The notes below the pieces were generated by a model. The model was not told the DNA's origin. It made no database searches and saw only the letters and a list, made by a program, of their open reading frames with translations. Position numbers and translations under genes: made by a program. A DNA stretch of 6,875 bases, taken from Candidatus Roizmanbacteria bacterium (GTDB taxonomy: Bacteria; Patescibacteriota; Microgenomatia; UBA1406; GWC2-37-13). Numbering within the stretch: the first letter of the stretch is position 1; every line of letters begins with the position of its first letter. The stretch is from positions 1 to 6,875 of the forward strand of contig JAPLYQ010000045.1 of the NCBI GenBank assembly GCA_026395475.1, given 5' to 3'. Below, in pieces: positions 1 to 5,595 of the stretch.

Positions 1-33
1 CTCCTTCCGCTCTGAACATTTTCCCCTTCTAAC

Positions 34-117
34 GGAGCCGCCAATACTAATCAGAGAACAATCTATGCCAGCATCGTAAAAAGACTTTTTACGACGTGGC
101 AAGAGGAGAGCGGCTCC
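34..117. repeat. 8-bp inverted repeat enclosing a hairpin; one arm repeated downstream
   Basis: GGAGCCGC at 34-41 is the exact reverse complement of GCGGCTCC at 110-117. The 67-100 hairpin lies between them, giving a nested fold of about 84 nt. The right arm recurs as the 10-base direct repeat AGCGGCTCCT at 109-118 and 174-183, so the left arm could pair with either copy. CCGCTCT at 7-13 could also pair with AGAGCGG at 107-113, which would compete with the main stem. Such mutually exclusive pairings resemble attenuators, but no regulated gene follows directly. Confidence 0.45.
67..100. repeat. Near-perfect hairpin with a 21-nt palindrome core
   Basis: TCGTAAAAAG (74-83) and CTTTTTACGA (85-94) are perfect reverse complements around the single base A84. 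Outside them GCCA (67-70) pairs with TGGC (97-100) across a small internal loop. With a one-base centre this is better suited to being a duplex protein-binding site or cruciform than an RNA hairpin with a normal loop. No adjacent T-run or gene makes it an obvious terminator. Confidence 0.6.
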
Positions 118-125
118 TTGTCATC

Positions 126-144
126 GCATAAGAGCTCCTTATGC
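126..144. repeat. Hairpin, 7-bp perfect stem with 5-nt loop
   Basis: GCATAAG (126-132) and CTTATGC (138-144) are perfect reverse complements around AGCTC. It lies just downstream of the 34-117 nested repeat and just before the second AGCGGCTCCT copy, so it may belong to the same structured element. Confidence 0.5.
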
Positions 145-532
145 AACGCCATAGTGCGGGGAAAGGGGAAGATAGCGGCTCCTGCTTTCAACTGTCGCCG
201 CTTGTCTCATCTATTCTGTCCAGTTTTGTCTATCCTTTTTACAGCATTTTTTAGTCCCCTTAGCAGCGGTGCTGGTACGGAGGGGGTACGGATGATCGCA
301 CTAGCGGGAAATCATCAATAAATCAACAAAATAGTAACCGCTTTATGAGCCCCTCCCACCCAAAACAATAGAGTTAGCTCTTCCCCCTTCCTTCGCCTCC
401 TTCCCTTAAAGGTGAATGCCCATTCCTTCGGGCAGGGGTCTCAGGAATGTGCAGTACATTGGCCTGTCCACTTGTCCACTGGGCTTTTGCCTCTCCCCGT
501 CAGGGGGCTGGCGCTACGCTCCTCATATTTAT

Positions 533-546
533 GGGGGCGCGCCCCC
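533..546. repeat. 14-bp GC palindrome
   Basis: GGGGGCGCGCCCCC is a perfect palindrome within the most GC-rich part of the window. It may be chance in this composition, or the core of a stem. TGCCC (417-421) and GGGCA (430-434) form another small hairpin about 100 bases upstream. Confidence 0.4.
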
Positions 547-560
547 GCCTTCGGCTCCCC

Positions 561-606
561 CCACTGCTCACGAGTTGGTTCTTGTTTGCCTACAGTGGTT
601 TTTTTT
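561..606 (+). terminator. Possible intrinsic terminator inside the non-coding region
   Basis: CCACTG (561-566) pairs with CAGTGG (593-598) and is followed at once by eight T residues (599-606). The 26-nt loop is long for a classical terminator. If real, it implies a plus-strand transcript ending here, although no protein gene is upstream, which would point to a non-coding RNA from roughly 400-600. Promoter evidence for such a transcript is lacking. Confidence 0.3.
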
Positions 607-750
607 CTTATAAGCAAAGAATTGTCTTCGTCGCTTGCTGCCCCCGGCTATTCTATCCCGTCCAGCTTGGGAAAAATCTTGGCAACCTTCTTTAGGAGGG
701 AAAGACGCCTTCTACGGAGGCTATCTGAGGCGAGGGTAGCCTATCTTGTG

Positions 751-860
751 TGGCGGCGATTATATCCCGCTCGGGGAGCTCACCTATACGAAGTAGCTTC
801 TTCCTGGTATGCGCCGCCAGTTATTGTCGGGAGGCTTAATGAATCTCCTCTACGCCTCCC
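751..860. repeat. Two adjacent perfect stems, possible multibranched RNA fold
   Basis: TGGCGGCG (751-758) pairs perfectly with CGCCGCCA (812-819). Inside that stem, CCC (766-768) can pair with GGG (773-775), and GAAG (790-793) with CTTC (797-800), giving a possible multi-way junction. Directly after it, GGGAGGC (829-835) pairs perfectly with GCCTCCC (854-860). Upstream, GGCTA (719-723) pairs with TAGCC (737-741). A run of consecutive stems is what a structured RNA would show, but I recognise no known RNA family, and GC-rich DNA yields some stems by chance. Confidence 0.35.
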
Positions 861-1128
861 TCCTTTTGGCATTCATCATTCCAGGCAACCGCGGGGGGCA
901 GGCACGCCAGAGCAAACAAGAGCTAACCCACACATTACAAACTCATATCCGAACAACCTGCGTATAAATATCCTATTCTTTTTGCTGGCGTCAACAAAAA
1001 GTATTAGGACCCCAATACACATACTTGTAATTAGGTTTAGCATTCCTGGCCTACTCCCATCTGGACGTCGTTCTGTCCTAATCCCAAAGTATAAGGGTCG
1101 AAAAGGTTTGTCAAAAGGTGGGTAAATA

Positions 1129-1174
1129 GCCTGTATAAAAATGCACTACTGGTCAACGCATTTTTATAACAGGC
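1129..1174. repeat. Long inverted repeat, 16-bp stem with one bulge and 13-nt loop
   Basis: Positions 1129-1144 and 1158-1174 are reverse complements over 16 pairs with one extra A in the right arm; the arms begin GCCTGTATAAA and end TAACAGGC. The right arm overlaps a second perfect palindrome, AACAGGCCTGTT at 1168-1179. This is the longest stem in the window. It could be a processing or terminator-like hairpin, although no T-run follows, or a remnant of a small palindromic element. Confidence 0.55.
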
Positions 1175-1392
1175 CTGTTTATCCTTTGTCGCTCAGCAGT
1201 GTCTTCTTTGTCGCTTCGCTCCAAACTTTTGACAACCAGTCGCAGACTCCTCAAGCTCCTTACCTTTTCTTGACCCTTAACCCACGTCTTGAGGACAGAA
1301 CGGCTTTATTATTACCGCTCTTTCTCTTTAGATATGGGACCCAAACACACCCATTCAGTTTTATACCTTATTATCATTTCCTATTTATTTTT

Positions 1393-1542
1393 ATGACTAA
1401 ATACAGAAAGTTTCTTAACAATATAGATCGTATGCTATCTTCTCGCTCAAAAGTTTCTCCTGCAGAGATGCGGATGTATGAAGAGGATGTTGCTGCACAC
1501 TTTGCAACACTTAAACATTCTTGCCCACAAGTTACGCAGTAA
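1393..1542 (+). CDS. Hypothetical protein, 49 residues
   Basis: Not recognised. The ATG at 1393 opens a 49-residue frame rich in Lys, Arg, Met and Glu, with no signal peptide or membrane segment. The stretch from residue 20 to about 43 (pattern SKVSPAEMRMYEEDVAAHF) could form an amphipathic helix. The same frame is open upstream to 1141, but that part reads like translated non-coding DNA rich in Phe, Leu and Pro, so the internal ATG is preferred. No Shine-Dalgarno is visible, as is also true for the next gene. It lies 68 bases before the radC-like gene on the same strand and could be co-transcribed. It may be a genuine small gene or a chance ORF. Confidence 0.45.
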   Translation: MTKYRKFLNNIDRMLSSRSKVSPAEMRMYEEDVAAHFATLKHSCPQVTQ

Positions 1543-1560
1543 TAGTGCGAATTCGTTCTC

Positions 1561-1590
1561 TTGCTTAAATCTCCCTCACCTCTTTATTAT
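1561..1590 (+). promoter_or_regulatory. Weak candidate promoter for the radC-like gene
   Basis: TTGCTT (1561-1566) and TATTAT (1585-1590) are separated by 18 bases, predicting a start near 1597 and a leader of about 14 nt. The -35 match is poor and the area is a T-rich tract, so this is tentative. Confidence 0.25.
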
Positions 1591-1610
1591 TATTTTTTCT
1601 TTTTTACTCT

Positions 1611-2027
1611 ATGGTTATTCATTTGAACGATACAACAAATATAATTTCTGATGAGAAGTCTGTATGGAAGGTATGTAAAGATCTACTTGAGGCAGAAGAT
1701 GCAGTGGACCAGGACAAAGAGCACTTCTGGGTATTTCATCTCGATAGTCGGAACAAGATTAAGTTTCTTGAGCTTGTGTCCCTTGGCATTCTTAATTCCT
1801 CGATAGTTCATCCACGGGAGGTATTTACCAGGGCAGTGGGCGAGAGATCAGCACAAGTAATTATTGCTCACAATCACCCCTCTGGGGACCAAAGCCCCTC
1901 AGCTGATGATATAGCTGTCACAAAAAGATTAGCTAAGGCAGGAGAAATACTGGGTATTGAGGTACTGGACCACATCGTCGTCACTCAAACCACTTTTACC
2001 AGTTTTAGGGAAAGGTCTTTGCTGTAG
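1611..2027 (+). CDS. radC: RadC-like JAB/MPN+ domain protein, short form
   Basis: A 138-residue member of the RadC family containing only the JAB (MPN+) metalloprotease-like domain. The metal-binding JAMM signature is intact: E54, the HNHPSGD stretch with H87 and H89, and D100 ten residues after H89. The preceding GILNSSIVHPREVF block (59-72) and the later LDHIVV segment (119-124) are also typical of RadC. Full-length RadC is about 220 residues with an N-terminal helix-hairpin-helix region; here that region is replaced by about 35 unrelated residues, as in many plasmid, prophage and small-genome copies. Despite the name, a role of RadC in DNA repair is not well supported and the biochemical substrate is unknown. 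No Shine-Dalgarno is seen before the ATG, which follows a T-rich tract. A hairpin terminator lies 20 bases past the stop. Confidence 0.9.
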   Translation: MVIHLNDTTNIISDEKSVWKVCKDLLEAEDAVDQDKEHFWVFHLDSRNKIKFLELVSLGILNSSIVHPREVFTRAVGERSAQVIIAHNHPSGDQSPSADDIAVTKRLAKAGEILGIEVLDHIVVTQTTFTSFRERSLL

Positions 2028-2047
2028 AGAGGGTTGATCTTAAATAG

Positions 2048-2091
2048 GCCGCTGGAGTGAGGAAAATAAACTTGCCCTAGCGGCTTTTTTT
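2048..2091 (+). terminator. Intrinsic terminator after the radC-like gene
   Basis: GCCGCT (2048-2053) pairs with AGCGGC (2079-2084), followed by seven T residues (2085-2091). It ends plus-strand transcription and lies 28 bases from the end of convergent hicA. On the minus strand the stem is not followed by a T-run, so it is a terminator in one direction only. Confidence 0.7.
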
Positions 2092-2119
2092 ATGGTCCTT
2101 TTTATACGAAAGATTCTCT

Positions 2120-2344
2120 TTACTTTTTTATATCATCTACCGTGAGTCTCGCTTGTTTAAGAATGGAGAGGAGTGTTTTACGTTTTAGGTCTTTATTATG
2201 GATAGGGAGGGTTACACGCAGATCGGGCATTTCTATATGTTTTAACACAATATGGCTTCCTTTTTGATGGTGAGTATAGAATCCTTTTTTAGTGAGGAAA
2301 GATAAGAGCTTTTTTGGTTTTATTGCAGGAATTGATCCGCCCAT
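2120..2344 (-). CDS. hicA: HicA-family mRNA interferase toxin
   Basis: A 74-residue HicA (YcfA-like) toxin. This family has a double-stranded-RNA-binding-type fold and cleaves mRNA independently of the ribosome, with one histidine as the key catalytic residue. Here that is H31 in the GSHIVLKH motif. The early KPKKLLSFLTKKGF segment (9-22), the RVTLPIHN strand (43-50) and the closing LLSILKQARLTVDDI helix (58-72) all match the family, and the length is normal. The ATG directly abuts the TAA of hicB (TAAATG), so translation is probably coupled. The gene appears intact with no frameshift or lost residue. In the cell it should be held inactive by HicB. Confidence 0.93.
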   Translation of the reverse strand: MGGSIPAIKPKKLLSFLTKKGFYTHHQKGSHIVLKHIEMPDLRVTLPIHNKDLKRKTLLSILKQARLTVDDIKK

Positions 2345-2608
2345 TTATTTTGCAAAGGTAAGTGATGAAAAGGGTACTTCGATTGAGCCAATAAATATAC
2401 CAGAGTTACTTTTGACAGGGATCTCATCTTTTGCCATGCTTTCAAGATAAGCAGTAATAGCTTCTGTGATATTCGTCTTTGCTTCTTCAAAGGTGTCTCC
2501 TTCAGAAATACACCCAGGAAGACTAGGCACAGACACAGTAAACCCACCCTCTTCAGCTTCTTCAAAGATGGCGTCATATTTCAATACTGTATCTGTTACG
2601 CTTTTCAT
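2345..2608 (-). CDS. hicB: HicB-family antitoxin
   Basis: An 87-residue HicB antitoxin, transcribed before hicA, which is the less common order but well known. It shows the HicB partial RNase H-like fold: YDAIFEEAEEGGFTVSVPSLPGC (11-33) followed by the DTFEEAKTNITEAI helix (38-51). It is expected to bind and block HicA. No clear helix-turn-helix or ribbon-helix-helix DNA-binding domain follows; the last 20 residues are a short beta-rich tail. Autoregulation by this HicB alone is therefore uncertain. The ATG start lies almost at the predicted transcription start and has no Shine-Dalgarno. The stop overlaps nothing but touches the hicA start. Confidence 0.92.
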   Translation of the reverse strand: MKSVTDTVLKYDAIFEEAEEGGFTVSVPSLPGCISEGDTFEEAKTNITEAITAYLESMAKDEIPVKSNSGIFIGSIEVPFSSLTFAK

Positions 2609-2614
2609 ATGCTT

Positions 2615-2643
2615 ATAATACTACTTGGACCTCGCACTTTCAA
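2615..2643 (-). promoter_or_regulatory. Promoter of hicBA, predicted leaderless
   Basis: Read on the minus strand, TTGAAA (2643-2638) and TATTAT (2620-2615) are separated by exactly 17 bases, a good sigma-70-type promoter. The expected start, about seven bases after the -10, is at or next to the hicB ATG at 2608. The mRNA would thus be leaderless or nearly so, which fits the absence of a ribosome binding site. Confidence 0.6.
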
Positions 2644-2686
2644 TGGCGTAAATTTTAAATTTGGTTTAACCCTTCATAATAATAAC

Positions 2687-2706
2687 TGTGCGCACAATAG
2701 ATTGTG
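2687..2706. repeat. Overlapping palindromes in the hicB/HD divergent region
   Basis: TGTGCGCACA (2687-2696) is a perfect palindrome, and CACAAT (2693-2698) pairs with ATTGTG (2701-2706) around AG. ATTGTGGT at 2701-2708 recurs at 2759-2766, over the end of the -10 box of the HD gene. Lying between two divergent promoters, these are plausible operator sites; the binding protein is unknown. Confidence 0.4.
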
Positions 2707-2732
2707 GTCATAAGGAAATTAAATGAAATGAA

Positions 2733-2814
2733 AACTTTTCATATCCATATTCGCTATAATTGTGGTATTTGCTTTAATAAAGGTGTTTAATATATAACTT
2801 TTCATAATCCATAT
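2733..2814 (+). repeat. 18/19-bp direct repeat, copies 63 bp apart, before the HD gene
   Basis: Positions 2733-2750 (starting AACTTTTCATATCC) recur at 2796-2814 with one inserted A. The starts are 63 bases apart, about six helical turns, so both copies face the same side of the DNA. The first covers the -35 to -10 spacer and the second runs into the ATG at 2813. This looks like a two-site operator or the scar of a small duplication. Confidence 0.5.
2755..2760 (+). promoter_or_regulatory. -10 element of the HD-domain gene
   Basis: A consensus TATAAT, predicting a start near 2767 and a leader of about 46 nt. No good -35 lies 16-18 bases upstream, so activation by a factor bound at the neighbouring repeats is possible. 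AAAGGTG (2780-2786) resembles a Shine-Dalgarno but is too far from the ATG. Confidence 0.4.
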
Positions 2815-3427
2815 GACCATATCCAAAAAAATCCAGCAGGCAATAAACAAAGCAGCTGAACTCCATATAAATCAAGTGCGGAAGGGCTATTCTGACAATC
2901 CCATACCCTATATCACCCACCCATTTTCCGTAGCGTATATTATTTCAAAATACACTTCCGATGAAGCTACTATCATTGCTGCGCTTCTCCATGATGTACT
3001 AGAAGACGTAAAGAAAGAAGTATATTCACATGAGCAGATGATTCGGGATTTTGGAGTTGAAGTTTATGAAATTGTAAAAGGGGTATCGGAAGATAAAGAT
3101 GCCACGATAACAAAAGAGGAAGAGACAAGGACTTGGATAACACGGAAAGAAAAATATATTCAGCATCTCTATAAAGATTCAGATCATTCTTTAATGGTTT
3201 GTTGTGGAGATAAAATACATAATATTACGTCTCTCTGTGAAATTTATGAGAAGAGTAGCAATAAGGAAATTGCACTTGACTCTTTTAATGCTCCAATCGA
3301 TAAAAAAGTAAATATCCTTTGGCATTACGAGGAAGTATATAGGGTAATGAGCGATAAATTTCATAATCCCATCGTAAATGAATTAGGGGAGGCGGTGAAA
3401 AATCTTAAACGGGTTTTCAGTACCTAA
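2813..3427 (+). CDS. HD-domain hydrolase of the RelA/SpoT type, likely small alarmone hydrolase
   Basis: A 204-residue single-domain protein resembling the hydrolase half of RelA/SpoT and stand-alone Mesh1-like enzymes. These are Mn2+-dependent and remove the 3'-pyrophosphate from (p)ppGpp. Key residues are in place: R23-K24 before the PYITHP motif with H36, the metal pair H60-D61 in AALLHDVLED, E64-D65, and D133 with N137 in CGDKIHN. There is no synthetase, TGS or ACT domain, so it could only degrade the alarmone. The C-terminal third, from about residue 145, is helical and less family-like. No Shine-Dalgarno is visible; an in-frame TAA at 2795 rules out a longer start. It is divergent from hicBA and convergent with the next gene, 33 bases away. 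Related HD proteins act on other nucleotides, so the substrate is inferred. Confidence 0.8.
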   Translation: MTISKKIQQAINKAAELHINQVRKGYSDNPIPYITHPFSVAYIISKYTSDEATIIAALLHDVLEDVKKEVYSHEQMIRDFGVEVYEIVKGVSEDKDATITKEEETRTWITRKEKYIQHLYKDSDHSLMVCCGDKIHNITSLCEIYEKSSNKEIALDSFNAPIDKKVNILWHYEEVYRVMSDKFHNPIVNELGEAVKNLKRVFST

Positions 3428-3460
3428 GATTTATTTACTATGATATTTTAGAGTGTGTTT

Positions 3461-4270
3461 TTAATCAATATTTGTATCAATTACATTATTTTCTTTTAAA
3501 AAAGAAATTATTTCTTTTACTTGTTCATCAGTGTTTTGATTGTCTGAATTAACTATTACATGCGGACTAGAAGGTTCTTCATATGGTCTTTCTGAAGTTG
3601 ATTTAATATCTCTTTTTACATATATCCAGTAGGGTTTAATTAACGCATCAATTTTCTGTCTTGTTGCTTCAAACGGGGCTATCACAGATACAATAACAGG
3701 GTCACGCTTAGATAGCATTTTAGCTAAGCGAGAAACTCTAAGATTGTGAACTTCTCTGTCAGATTGAGAAAAGCCCAGTTCAGTGGAAATAGTTTCTCTC
3801 ATTTCGTCCCCGTCCAGGATCACTGCTCCAATCTTTTTACTCAGTACAGTAGCTAAAGTTGTTTTTCCTGCTCCTGATTGTCCTGTTAACCATAAAATAT
3901 AATTTGTTGGAGGATTAACATTCCGAATACTTGTCCCTGATATCTTTTCTATTTTTAAATCAAGATCAATTTTGCGTATAGTGTATCCAACTTCTCGCCC
4001 ATAACAAATCTCATCAATATCTGGGATTGTAACAATCTTAACTAAATCTTCATATTGAATAAGTGACTTTTGAATCATTGACCATCGCTCCTGTAATGTG
4101 TATGGGTTTGAGTGGCTAATATCTGTATCTCTAATCGCAATTACAACTGGTTTCCCTTGCTTTAAAACACTCTCTATGAGCTTTTTATGGCCGTCGTGAA
4201 ATGGTTGAAAGCGCCCTACAAACAAGCTTGAGGGTTTTTGCTGGGCATTAACTATTTTTGTGTTTAACAT
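3461..4270 (-). CDS. Nucleotidylyltransferase fused to an APS-kinase-like domain
   Basis: A 269-residue two-domain protein. Residues 14-117 are an NMNAT/cytidylyltransferase-type domain with GRFQPFHDGH (19-28, HxGH nucleotide-binding motif) and ISGTSIR (110-116, the second signature of this superfamily). Residues 123-260 resemble APS kinase (CysC): the P-loop is GQSGAGKTT (130-138), followed by DGDEMR (153-158), LGFSQSDR (165-172) and VIVSVIAPF (192-200). CysC phosphorylates adenylyl sulfate at the 3' position to give PAPS. Oddly, the usual CysC lid between the ERDPKGLY-like stretch and the TGIDxPYE-like stretch is cut to a few residues (RDIKSTSERPYEEP, 220-233), so the substrate may differ. 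The N-domain could make APS or another nucleotide conjugate. NadR has a similar domain order, but its kinase is of another type. It is the last gene of a three-gene set, 49 bases after the oxoamine synthase. Confidence 0.8.
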   Translation of the reverse strand: MLNTKIVNAQQKPSSLFVGRFQPFHDGHKKLIESVLKQGKPVVIAIRDTDISHSNPYTLQERWSMIQKSLIQYEDLVKIVTIPDIDEICYGREVGYTIRKIDLDLKIEKISGTSIRNVNPPTNYILWLTGQSGAGKTTLATVLSKKIGAVILDGDEMRETISTELGFSQSDREVHNLRVSRLAKMLSKRDPVIVSVIAPFEATRQKIDALIKPYWIYVKRDIKSTSERPYEEPSSPHVIVNSDNQNTDEQVKEIISFLKENNVIDTNID

Positions 4271-4275
4271 ATAAA

Positions 4276-4281
4276 CTTCCT
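4276..4281 (-). promoter_or_regulatory. Ribosome binding site of the fusion gene
   Basis: AGGAAG on the minus strand lies five bases before the ATG at 4270. This supports that start and is the only well-placed Shine-Dalgarno seen in the window. Confidence 0.6.
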
Positions 4282-4319
4282 AATTGCAAAATAATATACA
4301 ACGGTCAAGTCATTATTTG

Positions 4320-5561
4320 TTATTTATCCATTACAGATCTTACTTTTTTAAAAGCGTTTATAAGTTGATCAATTTCTTCATCGGTATTTGCAGATGTAAA
4401 AGTAAGTCTGTGTGACTCTTCGCCCTTTTTTACCATTGGATAAGGGGCAACTGTCACTAATATACCCTCATCAAATAGTATGTTGGCAGTCTCAACTAAT
4501 TTTTTTGCATCGCCTATTTGCACTGAGGCAATGGGGAAATAGGTAGAGTTAAAAACGTGGAATCCTAAATCTCGAATTCCGTCTACTGCTTTTTTAGTTA
4601 ATTGATATAACTTTTTCCGCAAAATCTCTCCTTTTGCGTCATTAATTTCTAAACCTCGGTATAACGTTGCTAAAGACGCAGTGGGGCAAGGGCCTGATAG
4701 GTCATATGGCGTAGCAAAAGCCTCCAAAAAAGTCTTCATTTCATTACTACATCCAACAAATGCTGCTAAAGATGAATAAGACTTAGAACATCCACCCACA
4801 TAAATTATATTTTCGTAGTCTAAGTTAAAATATTTCACAATTCCATTTCCTCTTTTTCCATATGGGTATTCTGCCGATGGATTTTCTCCAACGACACCAA
4901 AACCATGAGCATCATCAATGTAAAGAATAGCATCATATTTTTTTGCAAGATTGACAATCTGAGGTATTTTTGAATAGTCTCCTGTCATACTATACACACC
5001 ATCGACTAATATAAGTTTTCTAGGATTATCTTTATGTTCCACAAGAAGTGACTCTAATTTATCTAAATCACCTTGAGGAAAACTTACTAGAGTTGCGCCA
5101 CTATCCCTTGCGATTTTAGAAGCTTCATACATTGTTTCATGACCCGCTTTGTCTAAAAAGATGACGCCAGTTTTCCCTACAATCGCCGGAATAATTCCAA
5201 TGGAAATTAATGTTACTGTTGGAAGTATTAAGGTTGTTTCGGTGCCAATCAACTCGGCAAGTTTTACTTCTAGATCATCATATATTTGAGGACTGGCAAC
5301 CAACCGGCACCAACTTGGATGCACTCCCCACTTTTGAATACTTTTATGTACATCAATATCCATTTCTGGATCAAGATCCAACCCTAGATAATTACATGAA
5401 GCAAAATCTGTAACCCAGTGGTTATCATCAACGCGTATCTTTCTGCCTTTTATTTCTTTTGCAATAACATTATATTGTTTAATCGTTTTAAACATTTCTC
5501 GGATTAGACCCCTCCTGTTTTCTTCAAGATTAATTCGAATTATATTTTGTAAACAATTCAT
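4320..5561 (-). CDS. PLP-dependent alpha-oxoamine synthase family enzyme
   Basis: A 413-residue fold-type I PLP enzyme of the KBL/BioF/HemA/serine palmitoyltransferase group, which condense an amino acid with an acyl-CoA and lose CO2. Visible signatures are FASCNYLGL (53-61), H141 (ring stacking on PLP), VDGVYSMTGD (186-195), IDDAHGFGVVG (215-225) with D216 and H219, and the Schiff-base lysine K260 in GGCSKSY. The usual glycine/serine substrate loop (GTGSCR-like) reads GVHPSWCRLVAS (79-90), which suggests a specialised acyl or amino substrate. The start is uncertain: ATG 5561 has no Shine-Dalgarno, while ATG 5495 (residue 23) better matches where the family begins but has an AGGAGG (5516-5511) 15 bases upstream, further than normal. 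Neighbours with donor-making and sulfotransferase-like functions suggest a dedicated pathway, not biotin, haem or threonine metabolism. Confidence 0.85.
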   Translation of the reverse strand: MNCLQNIIRINLEENRRGLIREMFKTIKQYNVIAKEIKGRKIRVDDNHWVTDFASCNYLGLDLDPEMDIDVHKSIQKWGVHPSWCRLVASPQIYDDLEVKLAELIGTETTLILPTVTLISIGIIPAIVGKTGVIFLDKAGHETMYEASKIARDSGATLVSFPQGDLDKLESLLVEHKDNPRKLILVDGVYSMTGDYSKIPQIVNLAKKYDAILYIDDAHGFGVVGENPSAEYPYGKRGNGIVKYFNLDYENIIYVGGCSKSYSSLAAFVGCSNEMKTFLEAFATPYDLSGPCPTASLATLYRGLEINDAKGEILRKKLYQLTKKAVDGIRDLGFHVFNSTYFPIASVQIGDAKKLVETANILFDEGILVTVAPYPMVKKGEESHRLTFTSANTDEEIDQLINAFKKVRSVMDK

Positions 5562-5595
5562 ATTAATTTATGTTAATAAACGTTTAATAAGTAAA

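Larger units (their letters stand above)
1..1392. other. Long stretch without a convincing protein gene, rich in inverted repeats
   Basis: No reading frame here looks like a real protein. The longest, 412-1125 on the plus strand, starts with GTG and translates to a Leu/Ser/Pro/Arg-rich chain with no recognisable motif. Its length is explained by the low stop frequency in GC-rich DNA. The reverse strand has no long frame. The left two thirds are clearly GC-richer than the genes to the right. Many perfect inverted repeats are present and the main ones are listed separately. I searched by eye for tRNA T-loops, tmRNA, RNase P and SRP RNA core motifs and saw none. It could be a large structured RNA, a decayed mobile element or plain intergenic DNA; the sequence alone does not decide. 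Confidence 0.6.

Noticed and set aside
118..321. 67-codon open frame on the plus strand
   Set aside because: Overlaps the repeat element at the left edge, no ribosome binding site, no recognisable protein features; the hydrophobic middle stretch is not enough to call a membrane protein.
412..1125. 237-codon open frame on the plus strand
   Set aside because: GTG start, no motif, translated-noncoding composition, and overlapping inverted repeats. Its length is explained by few stops in GC-rich DNA.
1141..1392. Upstream extension of the 49-residue ORF
   Set aside because: Starts inside the large hairpin and reads like translated non-coding DNA; the internal ATG at 1393 is more credible.
2320..2577. 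85-codon frame on the minus strand
   Set aside because: Out-of-frame shadow of hicB and the start of hicA, both of which have clear family motifs.
3461..4270. NadR-type NMN adenylyltransferase/ribosylnicotinamide kinase
   Set aside because: The domain order is similar, but the kinase half carries APS-kinase signatures (DGDEMR, GFSQSDR) and NadR's helix-turn-helix is absent.
5210..5413. 67-codon plus-strand frame
   Set aside because: Antisense shadow of the oxoamine synthase gene.
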